NCBI RefSeq assembly: GCF_000455825.1
Contig: NZ_ATAO01000124.1
Coordinates: forward strand, 1-64,000
DNA length: 64,000 bases
From: Microbacterium maritypicum MF109
GTDB lineage: Bacteria; Actinomycetota; Actinomycetes; Actinomycetales; Microbacteriaceae
Direction of reading: 5' to 3'
Of this stretch, positions 8,608-17,735 are shown piece by piece (position 1 is the stretch's first letter; the number at the start of each line of letters is the position of its first letter). The translations under genes were made by a program, and so were the position numbers. The notes under the pieces are model-generated. The model was given only the letters and a program-made list of their open reading frames with translations. It did no database searches and had not been told where the DNA came from.

Positions 8608-9357
8608 TTACTTCTTGCCCTGCGCCGCGACGGCGGCGGCGCCGGCGGCGGCGGCCTCGGGGTCGAGGTAACGGCCGGGTCCGGTGGGGACGTTGTTCTC
8701 GTCCAGCTCGTAGACCAGCGGGATGCCGGTCGGGATGTTCAGCTCGGCGATGTCGTCGTCGCTGATGCCCTCGAGGTGCTTCACGAGACCACGCAGCGAG
8801 TTGCCGTGCGCTGTGACGAGCACGGTCTTGCCGGCTTCGAGGTCGGGGACGATCGCGCTCTCCCAGTACGGCAGCAGACGGTCGATGACGAGCTTGAGCG
8901 ACTCGGTGCGCGGCACTTCGCCATCGATCCCCGCGTAGCGGACGTCGTTCACCTGGCTGAACTCGCTCTCGTCGTCGAGCACGGGCGGCGGCACGTCGAA
9001 CGAGCGGCGCCACAGCTGGAACTGCTCGGGACCGAACTCCTCGAGCGTCTGCGCCTTGTCCTTGCCCTGGAGCGCACCGTAGTGGCGCTCGTTGAGGCGC
9101 CACGAGCGGGTCACCGGGATCCACAGCCGGTCGGCGGCATCGAGCGCGATGTTCGCGGTCTGGATGGCGCGGCTCAGCAGCGAGGTGTGCAGTACGTCGG
9201 GGAGGATGCCGGACTCGGCCAGCAGCTCACCACCGCGGCGGGCCTCCTTCTCGCCCTGCGCGTTGAGGCGGACGTCCACCCAACCGGTGAACAGGTTCAG
9301 TTCGTTCCACTCGCTCCGGCCGTGGCGGAGCAGGATGAGGGTGCGCGTCGCAGTCAT
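8608..9357 (-). CDS. gpmA: 2,3-bisphosphoglycerate-dependent phosphoglycerate mutase
   Basis: A 249-residue cytosolic glycolytic and gluconeogenic enzyme interconverting 3- and 2-phosphoglycerate. The catalytic phosphohistidine motif [10 protein letters not shown] (His12) is present, with the partner segment [10 protein letters not shown] and the second histidine in [10 protein letters not shown]. The start ATG 9357 has a TAAACT hexamer six bases upstream and no ribosome binding site, consistent with a leaderless mRNA. Its place beside phoU/senX3-regX3 is conserved in actinobacteria. Confidence 0.96.
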   Translation of the reverse strand: MTATRTLILLRHGRSEWNELNLFTGWVDVRLNAQGEKEARRGGELLAESGILPDVLHTSLLSRAIQTANIALDAADRLWIPVTRSWRLNERHYGALQGKDKAQTLEEFGPEQFQLWRRSFDVPPPVLDDESEFSQVNDVRYAGIDGEVPRTESLKLVIDRLLPYWESAIVPDLEAGKTVLVTAHGNSLRGLVKHLEGISDDDIAELNIPTGIPLVYELDENNVPTGPGRYLDPEAAAAGAAAVAAQGKK

Positions 9358-9416
9358 GCCGTCAGTTTATCCGCCCGGGGCACGGCACCCGATTCGGATG
9401 CTGGGAGGATGGAGAC

Positions 9417-10244
9417 ATGGCGTCATCTCCCCTCGGTCGGCCGACCCGCGGCACCACGGGGACCAACCGACTGCGACGCAACGATCGCTGGATCGCGGCG
9501 AGCGCCGCGTTGCGGCGGGCATCCGATCCGCTGGTCGTCGACCTCGGCTACGGCGCCAGCGGCGTCACCGCCTTCGAGCTCGCGACCCGCCTGGTCCGGG
9601 CGCGCGACGACGTCGAGGTGCGCGGCCTGGAGATCGACCCCGCGCGCGTCGCGACCGCCGACTCCCAGCTCGCCGAGGTGCGTGCGGGGCGAACGCCGTT
9701 CGCTCCCGATCTGCCCGTCTCCTTCGCGCGCGGCGGCTTCGAGGTTCCGCTCCCCGAGGGACGCACGGCCGCGGTGATCCGCGCCATGAACGTGCTGCGG
9801 CAGTACGACGAGCAGGACGTCGCGGATGCCTGGTCCCTGATGGCTTCCCGCCTGGCCCCTGGCGGCCTGCTGTTCGAGGGGACCTGTGACGAGATCGGCC
9901 GGGTGTCGAGCTGGATCGACGTGGATGCGCACGCTGCGCCGCTGCGCTTCACGATCTCCCTGCGTCTCGCCGATCTGGAGCGCCCGAGCATCGTCGCCGA
10001 GCGTCTGCCGAAGGCGCTGATCCACCGCAACGTCCCGGGCGAGCGCATCCATTCCCTGCTCGTCGATCTCGATCGGGAGTGGGACCGCGCGGCTCCGCTT
10101 TCGACGTTCGGCGCCACGCAGCGCTTCCTCGCCGCCGTGGGCGCACTCCGGGACCAGGGATGGCCGGTGCTCGGCGGACGCACTCGGTGGCGCCTGGGCG
10201 AGCTCACACTGCCCTGGTCCGCGGTCGCCCCGCTCCCCGCCTGA
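9417..10244 (+). CDS. Class I SAM-dependent methyltransferase of unknown substrate
   Basis: This 275-residue protein has a degenerate class I methyltransferase core. Motif I is VVDLGYGASGVTA near residues 40-52, an acidic EID follows strand 2, and AVIRAMNVLRQY marks the motif IV region. The C-terminal third (~160-275) is a family-specific segment. The substrate cannot be told from sequence. The gene is divergent from gpmA and ends two bases before the stop of the convergent ygfZ gene, so the 3' ends are packed without a visible terminator. Confidence 0.8.
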   Translation: MASSPLGRPTRGTTGTNRLRRNDRWIAASAALRRASDPLVVDLGYGASGVTAFELATRLVRARDDVEVRGLEIDPARVATADSQLAEVRAGRTPFAPDLPVSFARGGFEVPLPEGRTAAVIRAMNVLRQYDEQDVADAWSLMASRLAPGGLLFEGTCDEIGRVSSWIDVDAHAAPLRFTISLRLADLERPSIVAERLPKALIHRNVPGERIHSLLVDLDREWDRAAPLSTFGATQRFLAAVGALRDQGWPVLGGRTRWRLGELTLPWSAVAPLPA

Positions 10245-10246
10245 GT

Positions 10247-11383
10247 TCAGCTTCCGGCGCCGGAGACGGAATCGCGCGGGTCCGGTGCCGTGGGTCGGCG
10301 AGACAGACGGGTGAGGCGCGGGATATCTGCGGTGGCCCCCGCGTCAGCCGGCACGATCACCTGCTGCGAGGCGGCGATGTCGATGCCGTCCGCACGCACC
10401 ACCAGATCCCCGACCGGCGCGCGCCGCGACAGGATCGCGAGAGCGATGGGACCGTCTTCGTGGTGACGCGCGACCGAGGTCAGGTGCCCGACCTCGTCGT
10501 CGCCGGCGTACACCGGCGCGCCCGGCTCGGGAAGCACCGCATCGCTGCCATCGAGGTGGAGGGCGGCCAGACGGCGGGGCGGGTGACCGAGATTGTGCAC
10601 CTTCGCGACCGTCTCCTGTCCGCGGTAGCAGCCCTTGTTCAGGTGCACCGCGCTGCGGATCCAGTCGGACTCGTGCGGCAGCGAACGCTCGTCGACCTCT
10701 GTCGTCCAGCGCGGGCGCCAGGCAGCCACGCGCAGTGCCTCGGCGGCGAGGAGACCGGCGAGCGCCTCCCGATCGAGGGACGCGGCGAGGGCCTCAGCCC
10801 CGTCCGCGGACAGGATCGCCACCCGCCACGCATAGTCGGCCGCCGGATGCTCGATGACCTCGGAGTACTGGTGTCCGCCGACGCTGATCCGCTGCCACGG
10901 GTCGGCCCAGACGAGAGCGATGCCGTGCGGCGAGGCTGCGGCGGCGGTGGCCGCCGCAGCGACGACACCGCCGTCGATGAACCCGACCGGCACGAGGTCG
11001 GCGCGGATGTCGACGGTGGCCTGGGTGCGGAACTTCATGCGCGTCAGCCAGCCGGCGAGCGCCTCGGCGTCTCCCGCATCCGCGATGAGCCATGTGGATG
11101 CACCGTCGTCGATGACGCCGGCCGCGTGTTCCACCCGGCCCTGCGGGTCGAGAACCAGAAGCTCGGTGCTTTCTCCGGGGGCGAGCCGTCCGACGGCCTG
11201 CGAGGTGATCGAATCGAGCCAGCTCAGCCGTTCGGGACCCGCGACCTCGATCACGGTGCGGTCGCCGAGGGGCGCGAGGGCCGCGCCGTCGGCGAGACGC
11301 CGCTGCTCACGGAACGCATCGCCGAAGTGCGCGATCAGATCGCCGTCGGCGACGGCACCGTCGATCCCGCCGAAGACGGACAT
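10247..11383 (-). CDS. ygfZ: Folate-binding protein YgfZ/GcvT-like (Fe-S cluster maintenance)
   Basis: A 378-residue member of the YgfZ family, which uses tetrahydrofolate and supports assembly or repair of Fe-S enzymes. The diagnostic signature KGCYRGQE is present in the C-terminal half, preceded by a GcvT-like aminomethyltransferase fold (SWLDSITSQAVGRLAPG near residue 60). The ATG at 11383 lies one base from the upstream gene's stop, so the two are almost certainly coupled. Pairing with the nitrobindin-like gene is common in actinobacteria. Confidence 0.92.
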   Translation of the reverse strand: MSVFGGIDGAVADGDLIAHFGDAFREQRRLADGAALAPLGDRTVIEVAGPERLSWLDSITSQAVGRLAPGESTELLVLDPQGRVEHAAGVIDDGASTWLIADAGDAEALAGWLTRMKFRTQATVDIRADLVPVGFIDGGVVAAAATAAAASPHGIALVWADPWQRISVGGHQYSEVIEHPAADYAWRVAILSADGAEALAASLDREALAGLLAAEALRVAAWRPRWTTEVDERSLPHESDWIRSAVHLNKGCYRGQETVAKVHNLGHPPRRLAALHLDGSDAVLPEPGAPVYAGDDEVGHLTSVARHHEDGPIALAILSRRAPVGDLVVRADGIDIAASQQVIVPADAGATADIPRLTRLSRRPTAPDPRDSVSGAGS

Positions 11384-11384
11384 C

Positions 11385-11987
11385 TCAGACCTTGGCCAGT
11401 CGAGCCGACGCATGGGAGCGCAGCGGGGTGCCGAGGGCGGCGATGTCCCAGGCCCACAGCAGGTGACCGTCGACGAGGCCGTACATGCGCGAAGACGCCG
11501 TGTGCACCTTCGCACCGGCACTGCGCACGACGGCGTCCGAGCCGATGTCGATGCGCGGACCGTTGATCTCGCCGATGTACAGCTCGAGGGCGCCGTCGGC
11601 GTGCGCGAGCGAGACCTCGATGGGGAATCCGCCGCTCGGCGCGCGCAGCTCCTCCACGTCGTCGACCGTGCGTGCGACGGCGGGCGCGGTCGGAGGCAGC
11701 AGCGCGGGACCGGGATCCGCGGCCGTGGCCGGGCGCGCCAGACGCCAGAAGCCTGTCTCGGCCAGCAACGCCGCCGCGGGGGTGCCCTCTTCCGTGAGGA
11801 AGGTGGCCGTGCCGGAGTAGTTCAGGAACGGACCCCCGTCATGGCTGAAGCTGACCCGGTGCGTGAACTCGCCCTGCAGGCGATCTTCGCCCACCGGGTA
11901 GTCGATGACACCTGTTCCCTCCCAGACGCCGATCAGCCACGCGAACGGGACGAGATCGGCCGGAAGGTCGACGGGCAGTTCGAGCAT
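11385..11987 (-). CDS. FABP/nitrobindin-like heme-binding beta-barrel protein (DUF1794)
   Basis: A 200-residue protein of the bacterial nitrobindin (THAP4-like, DUF1794) group. Its early GVWEGTG segment is the family GxWxGxG signature, and strand-rich sequence runs to the C-terminus. Characterised members bind ferric heme and nitric oxide or help detoxify peroxynitrite. Heme binding here is inferred from the family; I cannot place the axial histidine with certainty. It lies between a 37-residue membrane microprotein gene and ygfZ on the same strand. Confidence 0.88.
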   Translation of the reverse strand: MLELPVDLPADLVPFAWLIGVWEGTGVIDYPVGEDRLQGEFTHRVSFSHDGGPFLNYSGTATFLTEEGTPAAALLAETGFWRLARPATAADPGPALLPPTAPAVARTVDDVEELRAPSGGFPIEVSLAHADGALELYIGEINGPRIDIGSDAVVRSAGAKVHTASSRMYGLVDGHLLWAWDIAALGTPLRSHASARLAKV

Positions 11988-11994
11988 CGTCGCG

Positions 11995-12108
11995 TCAGCG
12001 CTGGCCGCGGAAGAGGTTGCGCAGCACCACTGCCGAGACGAAGACGATAGCGAGGCTCGCGAGGCCCAGCAGGCCGATGAAGAAGATTTCGAGCGCCATG
12101 AGGTCCAT
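11995..12108 (-). CDS. 37-residue single-pass membrane microprotein
   Basis: A short gene encoding 37 residues, starting at ATG 12108 with a GGTGGAG ribosome binding site. Residues ~6-29 are a continuous hydrophobic helix (LEIFFIGLLGLASLAIVF), and the C-terminus is short and basic (RNLFRGQR), predicting an inside C-terminus. It ends seven bases before the nitrobindin-like gene, so they are probably cotranscribed. The function is unknown. Too small for default gene-finder cut-offs, but the ribosome binding site, hydrophobic core and operon placement argue it is real. Confidence 0.65.
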   Translation of the reverse strand: MDLMALEIFFIGLLGLASLAIVFVSAVVLRNLFRGQR

Positions 12109-12137
12109 GTGCTCCACCTTACCGCGCCGCGCCGGTG

Positions 12138-12428
12138 TCAGGACGGGATCAGTGCCGCGAGACCGAATCCGACCGAGATGATGCCCATCAGCAGCAGACC
12201 GCCGATCACGCTCCCCGCCACCCGGAAGATGAAACCCTGCGTACGCCCGTACCAGAGCTGCACGGCGAAGGACAGGAGCACGACGCCGCCGAACCCGACC
12301 AGCAGCCAGGACACGCGCCATTCCTCCGGCACGAAGATGCCGATGGCGACGGTGGCGAGGAACGCGGTGGCCCAGACGACGAGCACACCGACGAACGCGT
12401 TGCGCGGTGCGAGTGCGGGATCCGTCAT
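12138..12428 (-). CDS. Small three-helix membrane protein of unknown function
   Basis: A 96-residue integral membrane protein with three predicted helices (about 11-33, 38-60 and 68-93) and little soluble sequence. The ATG at 12428 (MTDPALAPRNAF) is favoured over an upstream start because the extra 11 residues overlap the glnR promoter region. It is divergent from glnR and heads a leftward group of membrane microprotein, nitrobindin-like protein and YgfZ. I do not recognise a family. Confidence 0.75.
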   Translation of the reverse strand: MTDPALAPRNAFVGVLVVWATAFLATVAIGIFVPEEWRVSWLLVGFGGVVLLSFAVQLWYGRTQGFIFRVAGSVIGGLLLMGIISVGFGLAALIPS

Positions 12429-12499
12429 GTCTCCATTGTTGCGCATCGCTCCCGGTATCATGGCGGCACGACGTCGATCCGCGTCTGTGAGGAGTGCGC

Positions 12500-13183
12500 G
12501 TGGCCCAGGTGCTGGTTCTGACCAACGCTCCGCTCTCCGAGCAGGTGCTCCCCGCGCTCGAGCTGCTGAGCCACCGCGCGCGCCAGATACCCGCAGAGCC
12601 CTCGCAACTGGTCAACGCCCCCGAGTACGACGTCGTGATCGTCGATGGCCGTCACGACCTGGTCGCCGCGAAGTCGCTGTGCCGCCTGCTGCGAACCGCC
12701 GGGCAGGATGCGCCGCTGCTCCTCGTCGTCACGGAAGGCGGGATGAGCGCGCTGTCGGGAGACTGGGGCATCGACGATGTCCTGCTCTCCACGGCGGGGC
12801 CCGCGGAGATCGACGCCCGACTCCGTCTCGCCCTCGCCCGACGCGACGAGGTCGCCGAGCCCGCGCGCGTGCAGGCATCCGGCGTCACGATCGATGAGCA
12901 GTCCTACTCCGCCAAACTGCGCGGCAGGCCTCTGGATCTCACCTACAAGGAGTTCCAGCTTCTGCACTTCCTGGCGACGCACCCCGCTCGCGTGTTCACC
13001 CGCGAGCAGTTGCTCAGCGAGGTCTGGGGGTACGACTATTTCGGGGGCACCCGCACGGTCGACGTGCATGTGCGACGGCTCAGGGCGAAGCTCGGCGACC
13101 AGGAGCAGATCATCGGCACCGTGCGCAACGTCGGCTACCGCTTCAACGTCAACGAGGATGAGGGCCTCGCCAGCGCGGGCTGA
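12500..13183 (+). CDS. glnR: GlnR, orphan OmpR-type nitrogen regulator
   Basis: A 227-residue regulator closely resembling actinobacterial GlnR, the global nitrogen-assimilation activator. The receiver-like domain (~1-115) keeps an Asp at position 49 ([11 protein letters not shown]) but lacks the N-terminal acidic pair (LVLTNAP instead of VEDE). It is therefore an atypical receiver unlikely to be controlled by ordinary phosphorylation. The winged-helix domain follows, with [10 protein letters not shown] and [16 protein letters not shown]. No kinase gene is adjacent. GTG 12500 is chosen because GAGGAG lies five bases upstream. Ppk follows after about 50 bases. Confidence 0.93.
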   Translation: MAQVLVLTNAPLSEQVLPALELLSHRARQIPAEPSQLVNAPEYDVVIVDGRHDLVAAKSLCRLLRTAGQDAPLLLVVTEGGMSALSGDWGIDDVLLSTAGPAEIDARLRLALARRDEVAEPARVQASGVTIDEQSYSAKLRGRPLDLTYKEFQLLHFLATHPARVFTREQLLSEVWGYDYFGGTRTVDVHVRRLRAKLGDQEQIIGTVRNVGYRFNVNEDEGLASAG

Positions 13184-13194
13184 CGATCGACTCC

Positions 13195-13228
13195 GTTCAC
13201 ACGGGCGTCACCTCTCGGTGCTTAGATG
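13195..13228 (+). promoter_or_regulatory. Candidate PHO box upstream of ppk
   Basis: Two adjacent 11-base units, GTTCACACGGG (13195-13205) and CGTCACCTCTC (13206-13216), resemble the actinobacterial PHO-box direct repeat. A TTAGAT/TAGATG -10-like segment starts 5-6 bases later (13222-13228). The spacing matches the pstS promoter. It would allow RegX3 activation of ppk independently of glnR. Confidence 0.4.
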
Positions 13229-13234
13229 TACCCC

Positions 13235-15400
13235 ATGATCGATCCCGCACTCGCCGACGCCGGGCTGGGTGACGCCGAAGACGACGACTTCGACGCCATC
13301 GAGTCCTACGACTCCCAGCTCCCGGACCACCGCTACCTGGATCGCGAGCTCAGCTGGCTCGCCTTCAACCAGCGCGTGCTCGAGCTCGCCGAGGATCCCT
13401 CGCTTCCCGAACTCGAACGTGCCAACTTCCTGGCGATCTTCGCGAGCAACCTCGACGAGTTCTTCATGGTGCGCGTCGCGGGCCTCAAGCGCCGCATCAT
13501 GACCGGCCTCGCGGTGCCCACGAACATCGGCCGCTCCCCCGTCGACGCGCTCGCCGACATCTCGCGCGAGGCGCATGCCCTGCAGCTGCGGCACGCGGAT
13601 GCCTGGACCTCGCTCGTGCGTCCGGCTCTGGCCGAATCCGGCGTGGAGATCACCGAGTGGTCCGAGCTCACGGACGGCGAGCGCTCGGCGCTGTCGGAGT
13701 ACTTCGGAGCCCAGGTCTTCCCTGTGCTGATGCCGCTCGCCGTGGATCCGGCGCATCCGTTCCCCTACATCTCGGGGCTGTCGCTGAACCTCGCGATCCG
13801 CATCCGCAACGCCCGCACCGGACGGCAGGAGTTCGCTCGGCTCAAGGTGCCGCCCATGCTCCCGCGCTTCGTCGAGGTTCCGGGAGGCGGCGAGATCAAG
13901 CGCTTCCTGCGCTTGGAGGAGCTCATCGCCAATCATCTGGGCGATCTGTTCCCCGGCATGGAGGTGCTCGACCACCACGCGTTCCGTCTGACGCGCAACG
14001 AGGACGTGGAGATCGAGGAGGACGAGAGCGAGAACCTCATCCAGGCACTCGAGGCCGAGCTGCTGCGTCGACGTTTCGGTCCGCCGATCCGTCTCGAGAT
14101 CACCGACGACATGGATGATGTCACGATGGACCTGCTGGTCCGCGAACTCGACATCACCGACCTCGAGGTCTACCGGCTTCCCGGGCCGCTCGACCTGCGC
14201 GGTCTGTTCGACCTGTCCCGCATCGATCGCCCCGACCTGCGGTATCCGCCGCACCTGCCGACCACCGCCGTGGCCTTCCAGCCCGCGGGATCGAGCAACC
14301 GGGCGGACATCTTCAAGGCGATCCGCAAGTCGGACGTGCTGGTGCACCACCCGTACGAGTCGTTCACCACGAGCGTGCAGGCGTTCCTCGAGCAGGCGGC
14401 CCGTGACCCGCACGTGCTCGCCATCAAGCAGACCCTCTACCGCACCTCCGGCGACAGCCCCATCGTGCAGGCGCTCATCGACGCGGCGGAGGCGGGCAAG
14501 CAGGTGCTGGCCCTCGTCGAGGTGAAGGCCCGCTTCGACGAGGCGAACAACATCGTCTGGGCGCGCAAGCTCGAGAAGGCCGGCGTGCACGTGGTCTACG
14601 GCCTCGTCGGGCTCAAGACCCACTGCAAACTCGCGCTCGTCATCCGCGAGGAAGACGGCAAGCTGCAGCACTACTCCCATGTCGGCACCGGAAACTACAA
14701 CCCGAAGACCAGCCGTATCTACGAGGACTTCGGGTTGTTCACCGCCGACGCGCAGGTCGGCAAGGACCTGACACGACTCTTCAACGAGCTCAGCGGCTAC
14801 GCGATCGAGAAGAAGTTCAAGCGCCTCCTGGTCGCCCCCCTGCACCTGCGCAAGGGCCTGGTCCGCCAGATCGATGCCGAGCTGAAGAACGCCGAGGCGG
14901 GAATTCCCGCGCACATCCGCATCAAGGTGAACTCGATGGTGGACGAGGAGATCATCGACGCGCTCTACCGTGCGAGCGCGGCGGGTGTGAAGGTCGACGT
15001 CTGGGTGCGCGGTATCTGCAGTCTCCGCACCGACCTCGACGGGATCAGCGACAACATCACGGTGCGCAGCATCCTCGGTCGATACCTGGAGCACTCGCGC
15101 ATCTTCGCCTTCGAGAACGGCGGCGATCCTCAGGTGTACATCGGCAGTGCCGACATGATGCACCGCAACCTCGACCGCCGGGTGGAGGCCCTGGTGCGCG
15201 TCACCGACCCCGCCCACCTCAAAGAGCTCGGAACGTTCTTCGACCTGGCGATGGATGCCGGCACGACCTCGTGGCATCTCGGTGCAGGAGGGGTCTGGGA
15301 GCGCCACGCCGTCGACGCGGAGGGCAAGCCCCTGATCGACCTGCAGGACAAGACCATGGGGTTGATCCAGCGGCGTCGTCGCGCGCGGGCGGTCCGATGA
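13235..15400 (+). CDS. ppk: Polyphosphate kinase 1
   Basis: A PPK1 of 721 residues, reversibly polymerising the ATP gamma phosphate into polyphosphate. It has the N domain with [18 protein letters not shown], the head domain, and two PLD-like catalytic domains with the autophosphorylated histidine in [10 protein letters not shown] and the [17 protein letters not shown] segment. ATG 13235 is preferred; an in-frame ATG three codons earlier is the alternative. A candidate PHO box lies just upstream. The stop overlaps the mutT1 start as ATGA. Placement next to pstSCAB fits phosphate storage. Confidence 0.95.
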   Translation: MIDPALADAGLGDAEDDDFDAIESYDSQLPDHRYLDRELSWLAFNQRVLELAEDPSLPELERANFLAIFASNLDEFFMVRVAGLKRRIMTGLAVPTNIGRSPVDALADISREAHALQLRHADAWTSLVRPALAESGVEITEWSELTDGERSALSEYFGAQVFPVLMPLAVDPAHPFPYISGLSLNLAIRIRNARTGRQEFARLKVPPMLPRFVEVPGGGEIKRFLRLEELIANHLGDLFPGMEVLDHHAFRLTRNEDVEIEEDESENLIQALEAELLRRRFGPPIRLEITDDMDDVTMDLLVRELDITDLEVYRLPGPLDLRGLFDLSRIDRPDLRYPPHLPTTAVAFQPAGSSNRADIFKAIRKSDVLVHHPYESFTTSVQAFLEQAARDPHVLAIKQTLYRTSGDSPIVQALIDAAEAGKQVLALVEVKARFDEANNIVWARKLEKAGVHVVYGLVGLKTHCKLALVIREEDGKLQHYSHVGTGNYNPKTSRIYEDFGLFTADAQVGKDLTRLFNELSGYAIEKKFKRLLVAPLHLRKGLVRQIDAELKNAEAGIPAHIRIKVNSMVDEEIIDALYRASAAGVKVDVWVRGICSLRTDLDGISDNITVRSILGRYLEHSRIFAFENGGDPQVYIGSADMMHRNLDRRVEALVRVTDPAHLKELGTFFDLAMDAGTTSWHLGAGGVWERHAVDAEGKPLIDLQDKTMGLIQRRRRARAVR

Positions 15401-16386
15401 ACACGCGGCAGCTACAGCTCCCGGTCGGCACCACGACGAACTCGAAGTGGACGGACAAGGCCGTGTACGCGGCGGGAGCCGTGGTGTGGCGCCTCGTCGA
15501 GGGCAAGCTGCGCATCCTGCTGATCCACCGCACCAAGTACCGCGACATCACGCTTCCCAAGGGCAAGGTCGATCCTGGGGAGATGCTCGCCGAGACAGCC
15601 GTGCGCGAGGTGCAGGAGGAGACCGGCATCCGGGTCTCGCTCGGAGTCTCGGTCGGTGTGAGCCGATATCACCTGGCGTCGCAGAAGCAGAAGGTCGTGC
15701 ACTACTGGGCCGCAGAGGCGACCGACGCCGCGATCCGGGAGTCGACGTTCGTTCCCAACCGGGAGATCGCTGCGCTCGAGTGGGTGAGCGTGAAGAAGGC
15801 GAGAGCGCGCCTGAGCTACCCCGTCGACCTCGAGATCCTCGACTTCTTCTCCAACCTCGTCGACGACGGTGTGCTGCGCACCTTCCCGGTGATCGCCCTG
15901 CGGCATGCGAAGGCGACGCCCCGCTCGGAGTGGGACGGGTCGGATGCCTCACGGCCACTCACCGACCGCGGACGGAAGCAGGCGAAGTCGATCGTGGGAC
16001 CGCTGCGCGCTTTCGGCGTGCGCAGGATCGTGACGAGCGACGCGGTGCGGTGCGTGGAGACGATCACTCCTCTCGCTCGCGCACTCGATCGCAAGCCCGT
16101 GAAGACGGAGAAGATCAGCCAGGACGCTTGGGAGGACGGCGAGTCCGATCTGCGCGCGGTCATCGGTCGCCGCATCCGCGCCGGCAAGCCTGCAGTGCTG
16201 TGCAGCCACGGGCCGGTGCTTCCGGGCCTGCTCTCCGAGATCGCCCTGGCCACAGGCACCATCCAGGGGTCGTATCTCAGCAGTGCCGCAGACCTCGAGC
16301 CGGCCGCGTTCTCGGTCGTGCATCTGTCGGCCACGAACCCCGGATCCGGGATCATCGCGATCGAGACGCACATCCCCAAGGTCTGA
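15397..16386 (+). CDS. mutT1: MutT1-like Nudix hydrolase with C-terminal histidine phosphatase domain
   Basis: A 329-residue two-domain sanitising enzyme. Residues ~20-150 are a Nudix domain with the box [18 protein letters not shown]. Residues ~165-329 are a histidine-phosphatase domain opening with ALRHAKA and containing [10 protein letters not shown]. In mycobacterial MutT1 this architecture hydrolyses 8-oxo-(d)GTP and also diadenosine polyphosphates. It is translationally coupled to ppk (ATGA overlap); the pairing is common in actinobacteria. Confidence 0.93.
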   Translation: MNTRQLQLPVGTTTNSKWTDKAVYAAGAVVWRLVEGKLRILLIHRTKYRDITLPKGKVDPGEMLAETAVREVQEETGIRVSLGVSVGVSRYHLASQKQKVVHYWAAEATDAAIRESTFVPNREIAALEWVSVKKARARLSYPVDLEILDFFSNLVDDGVLRTFPVIALRHAKATPRSEWDGSDASRPLTDRGRKQAKSIVGPLRAFGVRRIVTSDAVRCVETITPLARALDRKPVKTEKISQDAWEDGESDLRAVIGRRIRAGKPAVLCSHGPVLPGLLSEIALATGTIQGSYLSSAADLEPAAFSVVHLSATNPGSGIIAIETHIPKV

Positions 16387-16430
16387 CGTCCCCTGATTTC
16401 TCGCGGGAGCACCCCAGAGAGTCGCCCGTC

Positions 16431-16485
16431 GTTCACCTGCCGTTCACCTGCTCGGGAGAGTCTCGTTAACCGTCGCCCATAGCGT
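16431..16485 (+). promoter_or_regulatory. PHO box and -10 of the pstSCAB promoter
   Basis: Two perfect tandem units, GTTCACCTGCC (16431-16441) and GTTCACCTGCT (16442-16452), match the actinobacterial PHO-box direct-repeat unit. A further in-phase unit, CGTTAACCGTC, lies at 16464-16474, and a TAGCGT -10-like hexamer at 16480-16485. This is the expected binding site for phosphorylated RegX3 driving pstS under phosphate limitation. Confidence 0.75.
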
Positions 16486-16536
16486 CACTGTGTGCCCTGC
16501 ACCGGGCCCCACCCATTCCAGATCGAAGGATCCACA

Positions 16537-17643
16537 GTGAAGATCTCCCGAATCGCACGAATCGGCGCCATCGGCGCCGTCGCCGCCCTCGCACTCGCCG
16601 GCTGTGCCGCGAACGAAGCAGGCACCGGTTCCACCGACGAGCCCACCTCCAGCACCGCCGCCGTCAGCGGTTCCCTGGTCGGCGCGGGCGCCTCCTCGCA
16701 GCAGGTCGCCATCCAGGCATGGACCGCCGAGTTCCAGAAGACCAACCCCGACGCCCAGGTCGAGTACGACCCGCAGGGCTCGGGCGGTGGCCGCGAGTCC
16801 TTCCAGCAGGGCGCGGTCAACTTCGCCGGCTCGGACCGCGCGTTCAAGACCGACGAGATCTCGGCCGGCGGCTTCGGCGCGTGCGTCGACGGCTCCGACC
16901 TCATCGAGATCCCCGCATACATCTCGCCGATCGCCATCGTCTTCTCGCTCGACGGCGTGGACGAGCTGAACCTCGACCCCGAGACCATCGCGTCGATCTT
17001 CGCCGGCAAGATCACCAACTGGAACGACCCGGCGATCGCCAAGGACAACCCCGACGCCAAGCTCCCCGATCTCGCCATCACGCCCGTCCACCGCTCCGAC
17101 AAGTCGGGCACCACGGGCAACTTCACCGACTACCTGGCGCAGACCGCCGGCGACGTGTGGACCGCGGGCAGCGTCGAGGAGTGGCCGGCCGACCTCGCCG
17201 GAGAGTCCGCCGAGAAGACCTCGGGCGTCGCCAACGCCGTCAAGGGTGGACAGGGCCTCATCGGCTACATCGACTCCTCGCAGGCCGCCGACTTCGCGTC
17301 GGTCAACGTCAAGGTCGGCGACAAGTTCGTGCCGCACTCGGCCGAAGGTGCCGCCGCCACGCTCGACGCCTCGAAGATCGAGGAAGGCCGCACCGACGGC
17401 GACCTCGCCTTCGCGATCGACCGCACCACCACCGCCGACGGCGCGTACCCCGTGCTCCTCGTCAGCTACCTCATCGGCTGCGCCGAGTACGAGGACGAGA
17501 ACGTCGCCGCGCTGACCAAGGCGTTCTTCACCACCGCGATCAGCGCCGAGGGCCAGGACGCCGCCGCGACCAACGCCGGCAGCGCCCCGATCTCGGACGA
17601 CCTGCGCACGCAGGCTCAGGCTGCGATCGACCTCATCAAGTGA
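16537..17643 (+). CDS. pstS: Phosphate ABC transporter substrate-binding lipoprotein PstS
   Basis: A 368-residue high-affinity phosphate-binding protein. It starts at GTG 16537 with a GAAGGA ribosome binding site and carries a lipoprotein signal ending in LAGC (Cys23). The periplasmic-binding-protein fold has the phosphate-contacting segments GAGASSQQ, GSDRAF and HRSDKSGTTGNF. It is the first gene of pstSCAB, downstream of a PHO box. A perfect hairpin immediately after its stop probably favours PstS over the membrane components. Confidence 0.96.
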   Translation: MKISRIARIGAIGAVAALALAGCAANEAGTGSTDEPTSSTAAVSGSLVGAGASSQQVAIQAWTAEFQKTNPDAQVEYDPQGSGGGRESFQQGAVNFAGSDRAFKTDEISAGGFGACVDGSDLIEIPAYISPIAIVFSLDGVDELNLDPETIASIFAGKITNWNDPAIAKDNPDAKLPDLAITPVHRSDKSGTTGNFTDYLAQTAGDVWTAGSVEEWPADLAGESAEKTSGVANAVKGGQGLIGYIDSSQAADFASVNVKVGDKFVPHSAEGAAATLDASKIEEGRTDGDLAFAIDRTTTADGAYPVLLVSYLIGCAEYEDENVAALTKAFFTTAISAEGQDAAATNAGSAPISDDLRTQAQAAIDLIK

Positions 17644-17649
17644 GCCAGT

Positions 17650-17689
17650 GACGGTCTCCGGGATGCCGCGCGGCATCCCGGAGACCGTC
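17650..17689 (+). terminator. pstS-pstC intercistronic hairpin (partial terminator or mRNA stabiliser)
   Basis: A perfect 20-bp palindrome (17650-17669 with 17670-17689) starts six bases after the pstS stop, 46 bases before pstC. There is no T run, so it more likely attenuates read-through or protects the pstS 3' end than fully terminates. Confidence 0.75.
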
Positions 17690-17735
17690 TGCTCGCGTCA
17701 GACACCCGATCTCCACTGAGCAGGAAGCAGCTCCC

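Noticed and set aside
13208-15307. A 699-codon leftward open frame opposite ppk
   Set aside because: The coding strand gives full-length PPK1 with catalytic motifs; the antisense frame has none.
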